NCBI RefSeq assembly: GCF_019393635.1
Contig: NC_057863.1
Coordinates: 622,847,791-622,911,790 of the forward strand
DNA length: 64,000 nt
Source of the DNA: Dromiciops gliroides
Lineage: Eukaryota > Chordata > Mammalia > Microbiotheria > Microbiotheriidae
Reading direction: 5' to 3'
Shown here piece by piece: positions 45,174 to 54,715 of the stretch; positions within the stretch are counted from its first letter, which is position 1, and each line of letters starts with the position of its first letter. Under the pieces are notes generated by a model. The model was not told the origin of the DNA. It worked only from the letters and a program-made list of their open reading frames with translations, and ran no database searches. The position numbers and the translations under genes were made by a program.

Positions 45174-45403
45174 CCAGATCCCTTTTAAACTGCCAGCTAA
45201 CTCTGCTTTTCCTTCCCTATTCTGTACTTGGAGTTTGCTTTGTTGAACCCACATTTTTTCATCTTGTCAGATGCAGCCTAATATTCCCATAAGTTCTTGG
45301 ATCCTGCTGCCTCTGTGATTCCGGGTCAGCTTATCCCTCCTAGCTTTGTGTCATTGACAGATTCAGTGAGCTCAATGCCTTCTATCCTTTATCCAAGCCA
45401 CAG

Positions 45404-45660
45404 GGGCAGCTAGGTGATACAGTGAATAGAATGTTGGGCCTGGAGTTGGGAGGACCTGAATGCAAATCTGCCCTTAGACACTGCCTAGCTGTGTGACCCT
45501 GGGCAAATTACTTCACCCTTTTTGCTTCAGTTCATGGATCGTAATAGCATCTGTCTCCCAGGGTTATTGTGAGGATCAAATGAGATTATATTTTTAAAGT
45601 ACATAGCAAAATGCCTGGCATAGAGTAAGTGCTTAATAAATGCTTGTTTCCTTCTAAAAT
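45404..45660 (+). repeat. SINE head joined to MIR-like tail
   Basis: GGGGCAGCTAGGTGATACAG ... CACTTCACCCTTTTTGCTTC, then ATCTGTCTCCCAGGGTTATT ... AATAAATGCTTGTTTCC. The second part is MIR/THER-like. Confidence 0.7.
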
Positions 45661-45892
45661 CACCAACTGACTTCTCCAGCCCAGGGCCTGGAACATACAG
45701 TATTTAATAAATGCTTATTGGAAGAATGAATGAATGAAAGTTCTGTATGAAGGCAATGAGTAAGCAGAGGTTAATAATGGCAATTACAAGCTTAATAAAG
45801 GTTTCATGCAAATAATTTCTGTCTTGTTTTTAAAGGTCTCCAGAGAAGTAGATTCCACTGCCTCTCATGCAGTTTCCCCCACCCCCCACCCG

Positions 45893-45894
<2 letters not shown>

Positions 45895-45930
<36 letters not shown>
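45895..45930 (+). repeat. (GA)n microsatellite
   Basis: About 16 GA units, preceded by a C-rich block. Confidence 0.97.
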
Positions 45931-45934
45931 AAGT

Positions 45935-46580
45935 CCTCCCAAGGCATCATCTCCTCTTTTTAAAGAAAGAGAGACCAGAGGCAGGCTAGGAGGCTGGCTT
46001 CCAGCTGAGGTTGAAATGTGAAGGCGGGACGGTGACAGAGATGGGCAGATGGAGACTGCAGCTGGGCAATTAGGAAGGCTGTCATCGATGACGTGGGTGC
46101 CCGAACTACGTAGCCTCAACCTGGGAAATGGCATCACTGGATGGGAGGAGGTGACATGGAAGCTGGTGTGGCTTCTAAAGGGCCTGTGGGGTGGCAGGTG
46201 AGGAAGCTGGCCATGAATACACATGAAAGGCATCAGGCTAAGGATGGGCAATTAATGAGCTAAGATGTTTCATAAGCTGAATGCACTAAGGAGGGAATGA
46301 GCCTTCTGGCCAGGTTGTCCCTTCTGTCCCCTAGCCTGGACCTGTTATAGGAATGAAAACTATATAAGGGAAAACCAGGGAAAACCATGACCTCACCCTT
46401 GGAGCCTGCTGATCAGTGTTCCCTGAAGCCCCTAAATGACATAATCACATGACAGAGGCCCTCAGGCATTTGACAAGTGGCAAGGTCAAGATCTCTGCCC
46501 CCACCCTCCCCCTCAGCTCCTGTGACTCACAGCTGTTTTCCATTATAGAAGAGATTTAGAACCAAAGCAGTTGGAAGAGA
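45935..46580. other. Intergenic, unique
   Basis: No gene or repeat recognised. Confidence 0.5.
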
Positions 46581-46584
46581 TCTA

Positions 46585-46818
46585 ATCCAAAGGGTCTTAA
46601 CCTGGGGTCCATGGACCCTAAGTGGTCTGCAAACAGATTTGGGGGGCTGTGAATTTGGATGGGAAAATATGTCTTTATTTCAATATAATTGGTTTTCTTT
46701 GTAATCCTATGTATTTTATTTGGTATATTTAAATACATTATGATGAGAAGGAACCCATAGGCTTCATTAGACTGCTGAAGGAGTCCATGGCCCAAGAGAG
46801 CTTAAGAACCTCTGATCT
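46585..46818 (+). mobile_element. hAT-like nonautonomous DNA element
   Basis: AAAGGGTCTTAACCTGGGGT and AGAGCTTAAGAACCTCTGAT are opposed ends; the interior has CAATATAATTGGTTTTCTTT. Confidence 0.72.
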
Positions 46819-46884
46819 TGTCCAACCCCCTCATTGGACAGATGAAGAAATCGAGGCCCAGAGAGAGGAGTGACTTGATCAGGG

Positions 46885-47015
46885 TTCTTGTTGTTGTTGG
46901 TCCTTCCTTCTCTAAGAGGACCACAACATTGGAAGGTGATGTCATGACTTGTGGTGAATTGGATTTAAGTGAGGTGGGGCTGTGCAAGGTCACCAACCTC
47001 ACTCTCTCTGCCGAG
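46885..47015 (-). repeat. Composite-SINE tail only
   Basis: TTGTTGTTGGTCCTTCCTTC ... GTGGTGAATTGGATTTAAGT ... CAAGGTCACCAACCTCACTC, the module seen at 34.5 and 48.4 kb, 5'-truncated. Confidence 0.85.
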
Positions 47016-47346
47016 GGTTACACAGGAAGTGACTGTAGAACTGGACTTTGAACCCAGGCTCCTCCTTCCAAATCTGGTGTCCTTCTAATAAAGCAGGGTA
47101 TGGGTGGATATTTGGGAAGAGGTGGAGGAATTAGTTGAAGTTTGTATTTGAAGGAACTATGACCCTCAGAGACTCTTGTAAAAATGGGAGAGACAGTTCT
47201 CTTTCTGGGATAGCATGAGCATAGTTTTTGATGGAGGCAGGGGATGGATCTGATGACCTCTTGGAAAGGTCCCTTTATCCCCAGATCCCTATGATTCTGC
47301 GATAAATAAAAGAAACACGGGAAAGGAAGTAAAAAGTTTTTTAATA

Positions 47347-47489
47347 GGTTTTTTTTGAGGCAATTGGGGTTAAGTGACTTGCCCAGGGTCACACAGCTAG
47401 TAAGTGTCAAGTGTCTGAGGCCAGATTTGAACTCAGGTCCTCCTGAATCCAGGGCTGGTGCTCTATCCACTGCACCACCTAGCTGCCCC
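47347..47489 (-). repeat. tRNA-derived SINE
   Basis: Flanked by GAAGTAAAAAGTT at 47325 and 47491. Confidence 0.93.
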
Positions 47490-47504
47490 TGAAGTAAAAA
47501 GTTG

Positions 47505-47940
47505 AAATTCAATAAGCATTTATTGAGCATCTACTATGCTTTAGATACCGTGTTGGCTAATGGGACTACAAGGACCAAAACAAAAGCAGTCCCAATTCTC
47601 AAGGAGCCTCCATTTGACTGGGAAGGATCAAGGAAGAACCACAAAGGAGAGAGGAAAGATAGAAATACCACTGACTTGGCTTGACAATCTCTTGGAGATG
47701 CATGTGATGAAGCCTAAAACCTGAATAATAAATAGTCAACAAACATTTATTAAGCACCTACTGTATACCAGACACTATGGTAAGCACTGGGGATAGAAAG
47801 ATAAACTGTCCCTGCCCTCAAGGAGCTTATAATCCAATGGGGAGAAAGGCAAAATAGGAAGTTGTTTCAGGAAGCTGAAAAATGAGGGGAGGGAAGAAGA
47901 AGGTACCCTATGTAGGGGCATGGTGAAGTCAGAGAAGAGC
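47505..47940 (-). repeat. Two L2 LINE 3' ends
   Basis: 47505-47670 (AATAAGCATTTATTGAGCAT) and 47735-47940 (CAACAAACATTTATTAAGCA), both reversed. Confidence 0.8.
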
Positions 47941-47944
47941 CAAA

Positions 47945-48320
47945 GTAGTTCAGCCAGGTGAGAAATGAAGTGTTCTGAGCTGAGCTCTCACCTTAAATGG
48001 TGAAATAGACTCTGCTTTAGGTCAGCATAGGAGGAAATGAGATCGAAGGGAAGCTTCAAGTTGGAAGCCAGTTCTCCTTTGTGTGTGGGTAGATCGGCTG
48101 TGACTCCCACTGTCCATCAGACTAGAGGGGCATTTCTCCTTCTCCTTACCTGCCATCATTTTTTAGCTTCCTGTTTTGTTTTTTCCCTCTAAGCTCCTTG
48201 AGGGCAGGGGCTGTCTTTTTTTTTTTTCATTTCAAAAGTAGAAACTGCTTCTCTTAGTACTTTATGTGGGCTTCTTGCCCAGTGCATTTTTCCCATTCTT
48301 GTGGACTACAAGAGGGTTGG
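47945..48320. other. Intergenic, weak L2 end
   Basis: 48180-48220 has AAGCTCCTTGAGGGCAGGGG, an L2 terminus piece; the rest is unrecognised. Confidence 0.5.
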
Positions 48321-48325
48321 GGGGG

Positions 48326-48635
48326 TGCAGCTAGGTGGTGCAATGGATAGAACACTGGCCCTGAAGTTGGGAGGACCTGGGTTCACATCTCACCTCAGAT
48401 CCTTACTAGCTGTGTGACCCTGGGCTAATCACTTGACCCTGATTGCCTCAAACATCCAGGGCCATCTCCAGTCATCCTGATATATATCTTGCCACTGGAC
48501 CCAAATGGCTTTGGAGGAGAGAGTGATGTTGGTGATTTTGCACAGTCCTGCCTCACTTAAATCCAATTCACTGAAAGTTATACCTCCTAACGTCATGGTC
48601 CTCTTCAAGAACGAAGGACAAACAACAACCAGAAG
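48326..48635 (+). repeat. Composite SINE, complete copy
   Basis: tRNA-SINE head (48330-48450), then GGCCATCTCCAGTCATCCTG, CTTGCCACTGGACCC, ATCCAATTCACTG and the end GAACGAAGGACAAACAACAA. About 305 bases. Confidence 0.9.
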
Positions 48636-48689
48636 GTAGGTGAAGGGATGAGTCTGTGACAATGCATGGTGGAGAGGCACACATTTAAT

Positions 48690-48830
48690 TGGTATATTTT
48701 AAAGGAATAGCAAGTTGTGCATAGTAGATTAGCAGTTTCATGTAGAATCACCTATTTTTATTGTACTATATTATGGAAATGTTTGTTTTATTCCATAAAT
48801 TAAAAATAAAATTTGAAAAAAAGAGTCTGA
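48690..48830 (+). mobile_element. L1-like 3' end
   Basis: AT-rich terminus CCATAAATTAAAAATAAAAT with A tail. Confidence 0.45.
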
Positions 48831-48964
48831 GGGGAGGTAGTGGTTAAGGTAATATCTGTGTTTGTTGAATGAGTGACTGAATGAGTGAACAAATGAAATT
48901 GCTCTTTCTGTCCCTCTAATTAATTTTAGGATGCTTTTGCTGACTGATATAGCAAAGGCTAGCA

Positions 48965-49228
48965 GGCTTCCTCTCTTCTTATTTTCCTACCTTCCTTCTT
49001 CCCATCTATTTTCTTTTCTTCCTTCCCTTCCTCCCTCCCTTCTTTCCTTCTTCCCTCCATCCCTCTCTCCCTTCCTTATTTCCTCCATTTCTCTCTCCCT
49101 CTTTTCCTCCATTTCTTTCTTCCTTTCTAATTTCCTTCATCCCTTCTGCTCTTCCTTCCTTCCTTCCTTTCTTCCTTTCTTCCTTCCCTCCCTCCTTCAT
49201 TCCTCCCTCTCTCCTTTCCCCCCACCTC
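48965..49228 (+). repeat. Polypyrimidine tract, 260 bp
   Basis: CTTCC, CCCTT and TTTC units on the + strand, only scattered purines. Confidence 0.93.
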
Positions 49229-49239
49229 TCTCTTGTCCA

Positions 49240-49470
49240 GAACATTAAGTAATAATAAACATGTACATATCCCTTTAGAGTTGGGAAACCACTTTATTTA
49301 GTCATCTTATTTGAACCTCAGAGCAACACTGTGATGTAGATATTACTTGTATTATTTTCCCAATTTATAGGTGAGGAAACTGAATCTGAGAGAGGTAAAT
49401 CTGCTTGCTGGTGGTCACACAGCTTGTAAGTGTTAGAGGCAGGATTCGAAATCAGCCTTAACCCTCATTA
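49240..49470. repeat. MIR-like core-SINE
   Basis: AACCACTTTATTTAGTCATC ... ATAGGTGAGGAAACTGAATC ... GGTCACACAGCTTGTAAGTG. Confidence 0.65.
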
Positions 49471-49497
49471 CCCTGAAAAAAAATTAATCTGGCAACA

Positions 49498-49738
49498 GAA
49501 AAGTCAATAAGTATTTATTAAGCACCTACTATGTGCCAGGGACATTGCTAAACACTGGGATACAGAGAAAGGCAAAAGATAGTCTTTACTCTCAAGGAGT
49601 TCACAGTCTAATAGGGAAGACAATATGCAAATCACTATGTACAAACTGGATACATACAGGGCAAACTGCAGAGAAATTCAGAGGGGAGACAGTAAGATTA
49701 AGGAGGACTGGGAGAGGGGATTAGCAGAAGGAAAGAAT
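49498..49738 (-). repeat. L2 LINE 3' end
   Basis: GTATTTATTAAGCACCTACT ... GGAGTTCACAGTCTAATAGG. Confidence 0.82.
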
Positions 49739-49739
49739 C

Positions 49740-50960
49740 TACAGTGATTCTAAAGCCAGCCCTCTTTGCACTCCAACATACGGAGAAGGCATGAGTGATT
49801 TTATCCCTCATTTTTGCTTTTCAAAATGCCAGAGTTATAAATTCTATCCTTCAAGGGATGGTGCAATAATTCGAAGGTTACCTATAAGAGTGATGTTGTA
49901 GGATCAGAGGGCGAATTCTGAAAAACACACATCTGTATCTGTGGAGGGGGGAGGGAGGGCCCTGGAATTTGACCACCTTCCTGTCTTCTGTGGCTGCCCG
50001 CTACTTGGATTTGTTTGCTACTTAACTAGATTCTGCAATGTGATTACAACTCAGGAGGATTTATACGGATTGGCGATGAATATATACCGGGATCACTGGG
50101 AAATGTACCGCCAGCACCGTGGACAGCAGCAGAAGGTCTAATTCCAGACCACAGTGCTGGAGGCGACAAGAAGATGGCAGGAGGGACCAGAGGATTTTGA
50201 GAGAAAAATCAGCATGGGGGGAGGTGTGGGGAGACTGGGCTCCAGACCAGAGTGGCCTCCCTACTCCTTTCCTTGAATCGGGGAGCAGACTCCTTGTGGA
50301 AGGGAGTGTTAAGGTGTGCTTGGGGAGAGGAGGTGTCTAGCAGAGCAGATGATATGAAGAATTTGCTCTGCTCTTGGTCGACCTCTCTTTGGACACTTTC
50401 TCCTCCCTCCCTGGAGGGTTTCTGCTCCCAGATACCTTCCTTCACCCCATCTCCAGCTAAGTTACTCTCAACTCTTATAGGACCCTTGAAACAGGCAGGG
50501 TGGAGTTAGTGGGAGCCTGGGGGTGTGCTGAGCAGAACTGAGAACCCACTTCTAGTTCCATACCTGAATTATCTTCTCTCCCTTCCCCATCCAAGGGAGG
50601 AGGTTTCACTGTCGGTTGTGCCTGTGTGTTGGCTTGGGGTGTCCCCAGAGCTTCTTTGCCCTGGGGAAATTTAGGTGGAAGAGGACCGAAAAGGGAATGC
50701 TTTTCTCCCCCAAATCTCCAAATCCTGGGAATCTGTCTCTCTCTTCCCCTCCTCTTCCTCGTTCCTATCCACCCCATCTATCCTAGCGCGTTTCTATCCA
50801 AGACCTTCCCTTTCTTACAGGTCCCTCACTCCCACCCCCTACATTCAGCTGAGACCCGAGTTAGAAAGAAAAGGCGGGGGTGGAAGGAGGGGTGGGGGTA
50901 GTGCAGAGACTGTGAGGCGGCTGGGGCGCATTCTCCGGCCTTGAGCTCAGCGAGGTCGGT
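49740..50960. other. NPPB upstream region, single-copy
   Basis: No young repeat inserts, unlike neighbouring sequence. A short open frame (49941-50141) ends QEDLYGLAMNIYRDHWEMYR and HRGQQQKV; I cannot assign it. The area is a plausible home for NPPB enhancers, by position only. Confidence 0.45.
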
Positions 50961-50961
50961 C

Positions 50962-50988
50962 GGAATGTGGCTGATAAGTAAGAGATAA
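50962..50988 (+). promoter_or_regulatory. NPPB proximal M-CAT and paired GATA elements
   Basis: GGAATG (50962-50967), the reverse of the M-CAT motif CATTCC bound by TEAD factors, is followed by TGATAA (50972-50977) and AGATAA (50983-50988). The cluster sits about 90-115 bases before the inferred start of transcription. The same trio controls cardiac expression of rat and human NPPB (known), so GATA4/TEAD control is inferred here. Confidence 0.85.
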
Positions 50989-51042
50989 CCCTGGGAAGGG
51001 CAGGGACAAGGAAAGGCAGGACTCGGCTTCCAGCCACTGGGG

Positions 51043-51049
51043 ATAAATA
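51043..51049 (+). promoter_or_regulatory. NPPB TATA box
   Basis: ATAAATA lies 25-30 bases before the inferred start at about 51073-51078 and 130 bases before the ATG. The spacing to the GATA/M-CAT pair matches the compact natriuretic-peptide promoter. Confidence 0.8.
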
Positions 51050-51177
51050 GCGACTGACCCAGAGAGCAGCCAGAGAGAGAGGAAAGGAGAAGCAGCATCG
51101 TCGGCTACAGCAGCAGGAGCAGGAGCAGGAGCATCCCGAGGTCTGTCCTTTGCCCCCCAGCCCATTCCTTCCTGAGC

Positions 51178-51297
51178 ATGGACTCCCAGAAAGCGCTGCC
51201 CAGCATCTTCCTGCTTCTCCTTCTTCTGCAGCTCCAGGGAAGCTTCTCCCATCCCCTGGACAGACCTCGCCAAGCCCGGGAGCTGACCGGGGTACAG
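51178..51297 (+). other. NPPB: NPPB coding exon 1
   Basis: Forty codons in phase 0, followed by a strong donor (CAG|GTGAGC). It encodes the signal peptide and the first pro-region residues, starting at HPLD as in other BNPs. The 5' UTR, from about 51073, contains a purine-rich AGCAGGAGCAGGAGC stretch and no upstream ATG. Confidence 0.95.
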
Positions 51298-53864
51298 GTG
51301 AGCACAGCAGAGACTCTACGGGCCAGATGGCAAAAGGGAAACCCAAGACTGCCTCCCCTCCCCACCCCCCCACCCCCTCGCTCTGAGGGTTCTCCAGAAA
51401 CACTAGGATGTGATGAGTGGAAGGCTGGGATTGGGAGCATCGCGGGGAACCTCTCAATGGGTGCGCCAGGGTCCCCACCTCTCGTCTTCTTCCCCTCTTT
51501 TTTTTTAAAGATTTTTTTTGGGGGAGCAATGAAGTTTAAGTGACTCGCCCAGGGTAACACAGCTAGTAAGTGTCAAGTGTCTGAGGCCACATTTGAACTC
51601 AGGTCTTTCTGAATCCAGGGCCAGTGCTTTATCCACTGCGCCACCTAGCTGCACCCTCCTTCCCTTCTAAGAGATTTCCAAAAGAATCAACAGGGATGGG
51701 CAAAGCCCAGAAGCCACCAATAAGGCGGTAGAATTGCTCTTGAGCGGAAGTCCGCATAATCCTAGATTCTTGAGGTCGTATTGGCGGTGCACTGGGCAGC
51801 GGCGGGAGCTTGGGGTGGGGGATGGGGGTGGGGGGTGGGGGGACGGGAAGAGTTGATCTGCAAGGGTGTTCACAGTTCTTGCTCACCATTCTTCTTTACT
51901 CCCACCATCCTTCCAGGAACTGCTGTACCGACTAAGGGACAAGATCTCAGCTTTGGAGGAATTGGAGTCGGTGGAGCCTGGGCCACGGGAGCGAGAAGAG
52001 ATCCGGGGGGAAGTCTGGAAGAACAGACAGCCCCAACACCAAGCGGTACCAGAGGGCAGCCGTGGCTATAGGGTTGCTGCCTTCCAGCCCCTGTATGGTC
52101 TGCAAAGCCCTAAAGTGATGCGGGAATCAGGCTGCTTTGGCAGGAGGCTGGACAGAATTGGTTCTCTCAGCAGCTTGGGGTGCAATGGTAAACTGATGCC
52201 CTTTCCCCTGCCCTGTCTCTCCTTTGGCTTAACCCCGGCTCCCCCCATACAATTATATAAGATAGGCTCCTTAAGTAATCACTGTAACACTTAAACTCCC
52301 TCTCACTTCCAGACTTAGTGACCAGGGGACAGAACTGGGGATGGAGAAGTTTTGTAGAGGGACCAAAGTCACAAGAATTCGATTCAGGGGCATTTAACAT
52401 GTCACACCTCCCCCCTACCCCCACCCCAAACTGGGACAAAAGAGAAACAGAGTGAGCTGGTTGTGGGGGGGGGACTCACAAGACTATGATTCAGGGACAC
52501 AGCATGTCTCCCTCCCCCTTAAGGCTGGAACAAAAGAGAGACAGTGAACTCAAGGGGACTGCTCTGTTCCCTGGGGAACAGCAGAGGCTGACGGCAAAGA
52601 TGCCACAGAAGCTTCATGGAGAGGAGAGGAGGAATCCCAGAGATGTATTCCTGTAGTCACTTTCTCATTTGTTTGGCTTTTACTTTTTCCTTCTTTCTTT
52701 ATGATTAAGTGGTTGGCAAGTGTTCCCCACTGGGAGGGCACAAGAGTAGTAGGAAGACATGCTCTGGAGCTAGAATCCTTTGAAAGAGGACACCTCTGGC
52801 CTCAGAGACCCCCCATTCCAGTCCTAGGTCTTTTCTGTCCAAATTTAGAAAGGCTCCCTACATGGAACATGGGAGTTGCTGGTGGTACATCAATACTCGC
52901 TTATCACATGGTTGTTTTCTTTTATCCATGCCTTTTTCATGCACCATCAGAAAGATCCCTGGATATGGAGTCTGGGGACTTGAGATAAAATTCCAGCCCC
53001 CCTCCCCCCATTTGTGACTTTTTGGGCAAGCCACTTAACTTTTCTGTGCCTTAATTTCTTCATTGAGGGTTAGACTCAGTAGCCTCTGAGGCCTCTTACA
53101 TCTTTGTATCTATGATTCCACAATCTGGCCAATGAAATATTCTATGACATCCCCCCCATTTATTCTTCTCCTTTGCCTGTAATCTTAGGCCTGTCCCTGC
53201 CTTCCTTTGGCAGAAGCATTATTCAGTTCTATTAAGAGCCTTTAGGGTTAAAGAGGCGGCAATAGCCCATTTTCTTGGTGATTCAGCCATCCAACATGTC
53301 CCAACTGCTAAATGGGGGAGAAGGGTTCCCTCATCTTCTAGTCATGCCCCCATGCTTCTTACAGCTGCAAAGGCAGAAGATGAAATCATTCACTTGGAGT
53401 GTTATTTCCATTTTGCAGGCCCAGGGAAATTAAAGAACTAGAATGAATTTCAGGAGGCAGTGTGCTTTGGAGGCTAGGACAGGAAAAGGAAAAAAAGGAG
53501 GGGAAGGAGAGGCAGATTTCACCTTGATGCCAGGAAAAACCTGCTAATTATCAAAGCTGTCCAAAATTGGGCTTCCTTTGGAAAATAGTGAGTTCACCTT
53601 CCCTAGAGGTCTTTAAGCAAAGGCTTGATTACCATTTGTGGGGAGAAGGTTCATGATCAGTTTGAGGTCTCTTCCTACTCCAAAAAGCTACGATCCCATG
53701 AGATGATAACACAAAACAAAGCCAAACGCAGAGAGAGAGAGAGAGAGAGAGATTAAAATCTAGATTCTACTAGATTCAGCTCTGCGTTTCTCCTGAATAA
53801 CCTTATTTCTCTCTCTCTCTCTCTTTTTTTTTTTGCCCTCCCAACAGTGTCAAGAAGGAATTAA
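51178..53864 (+). CDS. NPPB: Natriuretic peptide B precursor (BNP), three exons, 135 codons
   Basis: Coding exons are 51178-51297, 51917-52187 and 53848-53864, joined in phase 0 and phase 1. Residues 1 to about 24 form a signal peptide ([20 protein letters not shown]). The pro-region runs to about residue 103. The hormone part reads [20 protein letters not shown] then LSSLGCNVSRRN, with the 17-residue disulfide ring between Cys113 and Cys129 of [17 protein letters not shown]. Known role: a cardiac hormone secreted in response to wall stretch, acting on NPR-A to raise cGMP. The length matches placental pre-proBNP (134 in human, from memory) and the intron positions fit the family. The start is the only ATG ahead of the signal peptide. 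Odd feature: Leu-Tyr-Gly-Leu-Gln precedes the mature Ser-Pro-Lys, where other mammals have an Arg-X-X-Arg cleavage site. Confidence 0.96.
51516..51653 (-). repeat. tRNA-derived SINE in NPPB intron 1
   Basis: Minus-oriented MAR1/WSINE-type copy, head at the 51653 side and A-tail (as T) at 51516. More diverged than most in the window, with loose flanking duplications, so an older insertion. It fills about a fifth of the 619-base intron; the rest of the intron is unique and C/G-rich. Confidence 0.85.
51917..52187 (+). other. NPPB: NPPB exon 2: pro-region and hormone ring
   Basis: Acceptor ATCCTTCCAG ends at 51916 and donor G|GTAAAC starts at 52188. Ninety codons plus one base encode [20 protein letters not shown] onward, a GEVWKNR segment that aligns with GVWKSRE of human proBNP, and almost the whole hormone up to GCN. 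Confidence 0.95.
52188..53847 (+). other. NPPB intron 2
   Basis: GT at 52188, AG at 53846-53847. It holds short MIR-like stretches (53030-53120) and a repeat of the type CAGGAAAAACCTGCTAATT (53520-53700). Before the acceptor lie a (GA)11 run (53731-53752), an inverted repeat and a (TC)n-T11 tract (53808-53834). Confidence 0.8.
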
Positions 53865-53934
53865 GAAGTCTCAGCTGCTTACTTCCCAACATCCAGTTCT
53901 CCTTGAGGCTTTTCCACCCCCTCAAAGTGAAGCC

Positions 53935-53965
53935 TATTTATTTATTTATTTTTATTTATTTATTT
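53935..53965 (+). promoter_or_regulatory. AU-rich element in NPPB 3' UTR
   Basis: Several overlapping ATTTA pentamers within repeats of TATT. Repeated AUUUA units in the BNP 3' UTR are known to make the message short-lived, in contrast to ANP. Rapid mRNA turnover is inferred. Confidence 0.85.
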
Positions 53966-54020
53966 GGTTGTTTTGTATAAGCTGGTTTCTTACTTTTTGA
54001 GCATGGAGAATTCATGATTA

Positions 54021-54026
54021 AATAAA
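54021..54026 (+). terminator. NPPB polyadenylation signal
   Basis: AATAAA, 157 bases after the stop codon, followed by a T-rich stretch (GATGTCTTTTTATC) suitable as a downstream element. Confidence 0.85.
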
Positions 54027-54084
54027 ATCAGACTGATGTCTTTTTATCTCAGAGCATTTAAAAAATCCATCATCTTCCCTCTAT

Positions 54085-54250
54085 ATGCCTATATTTTATG
54101 AAGTACCTGTCAGATGTTAGGTCCTGGGGTTACAAAGACCAAAGTGAAGGATCCATTCCTTAAAGAGCTCACTTTCCACTGGGGGAAGAGACTTGCATAC
54201 AGATAAACATGAAGTATCTGAATGACTGTGAGGATGTTACCATTCTAGTG
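54085..54250 (-). repeat. L2 LINE 3' end
   Basis: GAAGTACCTGTCAGATGTTA ... AAAGAGCTCACTTTCCACTG, starting 40 bases after the NPPB poly(A) site. Confidence 0.7.
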
Positions 54251-54559
54251 TTGGAAAAATGTGGGGGAGTCCATATCATAGGGGTTTCTAAATGCCCTGG
54301 GATCAACAGAAATATAATCAGTTGAAATTTATTGGAAACTGCTTCAGGGAAGGGAGGGTGGGATTGGGGGCAAATGGGCTATGTGGTATGATGTTACATC
54401 CCCAAGGGTTCCCTTGCCCCACCAGTCTGCCAGTGTTCCAGTCACTCCATTGGCTCTGATGTATCCAGGGCTTTTGTTCAAATGTCAGAGAATGAGGAGG
54501 TGACAAAACAAAACTCATTGTCTCCTCCTCCCCCTCCACCAAAGCCATCTCCTCTTTCT

Positions 54560-54715
54560 AACTTCCCTATTACTGTGGAGGGGGCCATCGTTCCCTCATT
54601 CAGGCTCCAAACTCCTCATTCACCATCCCTTCCCACCATAGGGAAGTCCTGTCAATTTTACCTTCATGGCATTTCTAGGATATATCTCCTTCTCTACTCT
54701 GAAACTTGCAACCAC
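54560..54715 (+). repeat. L2 LINE coding fragment
   Basis: The plus frame reads GKSCQFYLHGISRIYLLLYS, close to the KSCRFYLLNISRIRPLLS block of L2 ORF2. Confidence 0.7.

Larger units (their letters stand above)
53848..54045 (+). other. NPPB: NPPB exon 3: last five codons and 3' UTR
   Basis: Acceptor CTCCCAACAG ends at 53847. The exon adds V-S-R-R-N and TAA (53862-53864), giving the basic C-terminal tail beyond the ring that is typical of BNP. The UTR is short, about 180 bases. The polyadenylation point is inferred to lie about 20 bases after AATAAA. Confidence 0.92.

Noticed and set aside
50861-51529. 222-codon minus frame across the NPPB promoter and exon 1
   Set aside because: Antisense shadow of GC-rich NPPB sequence; no domain, overlaps functional promoter motifs.
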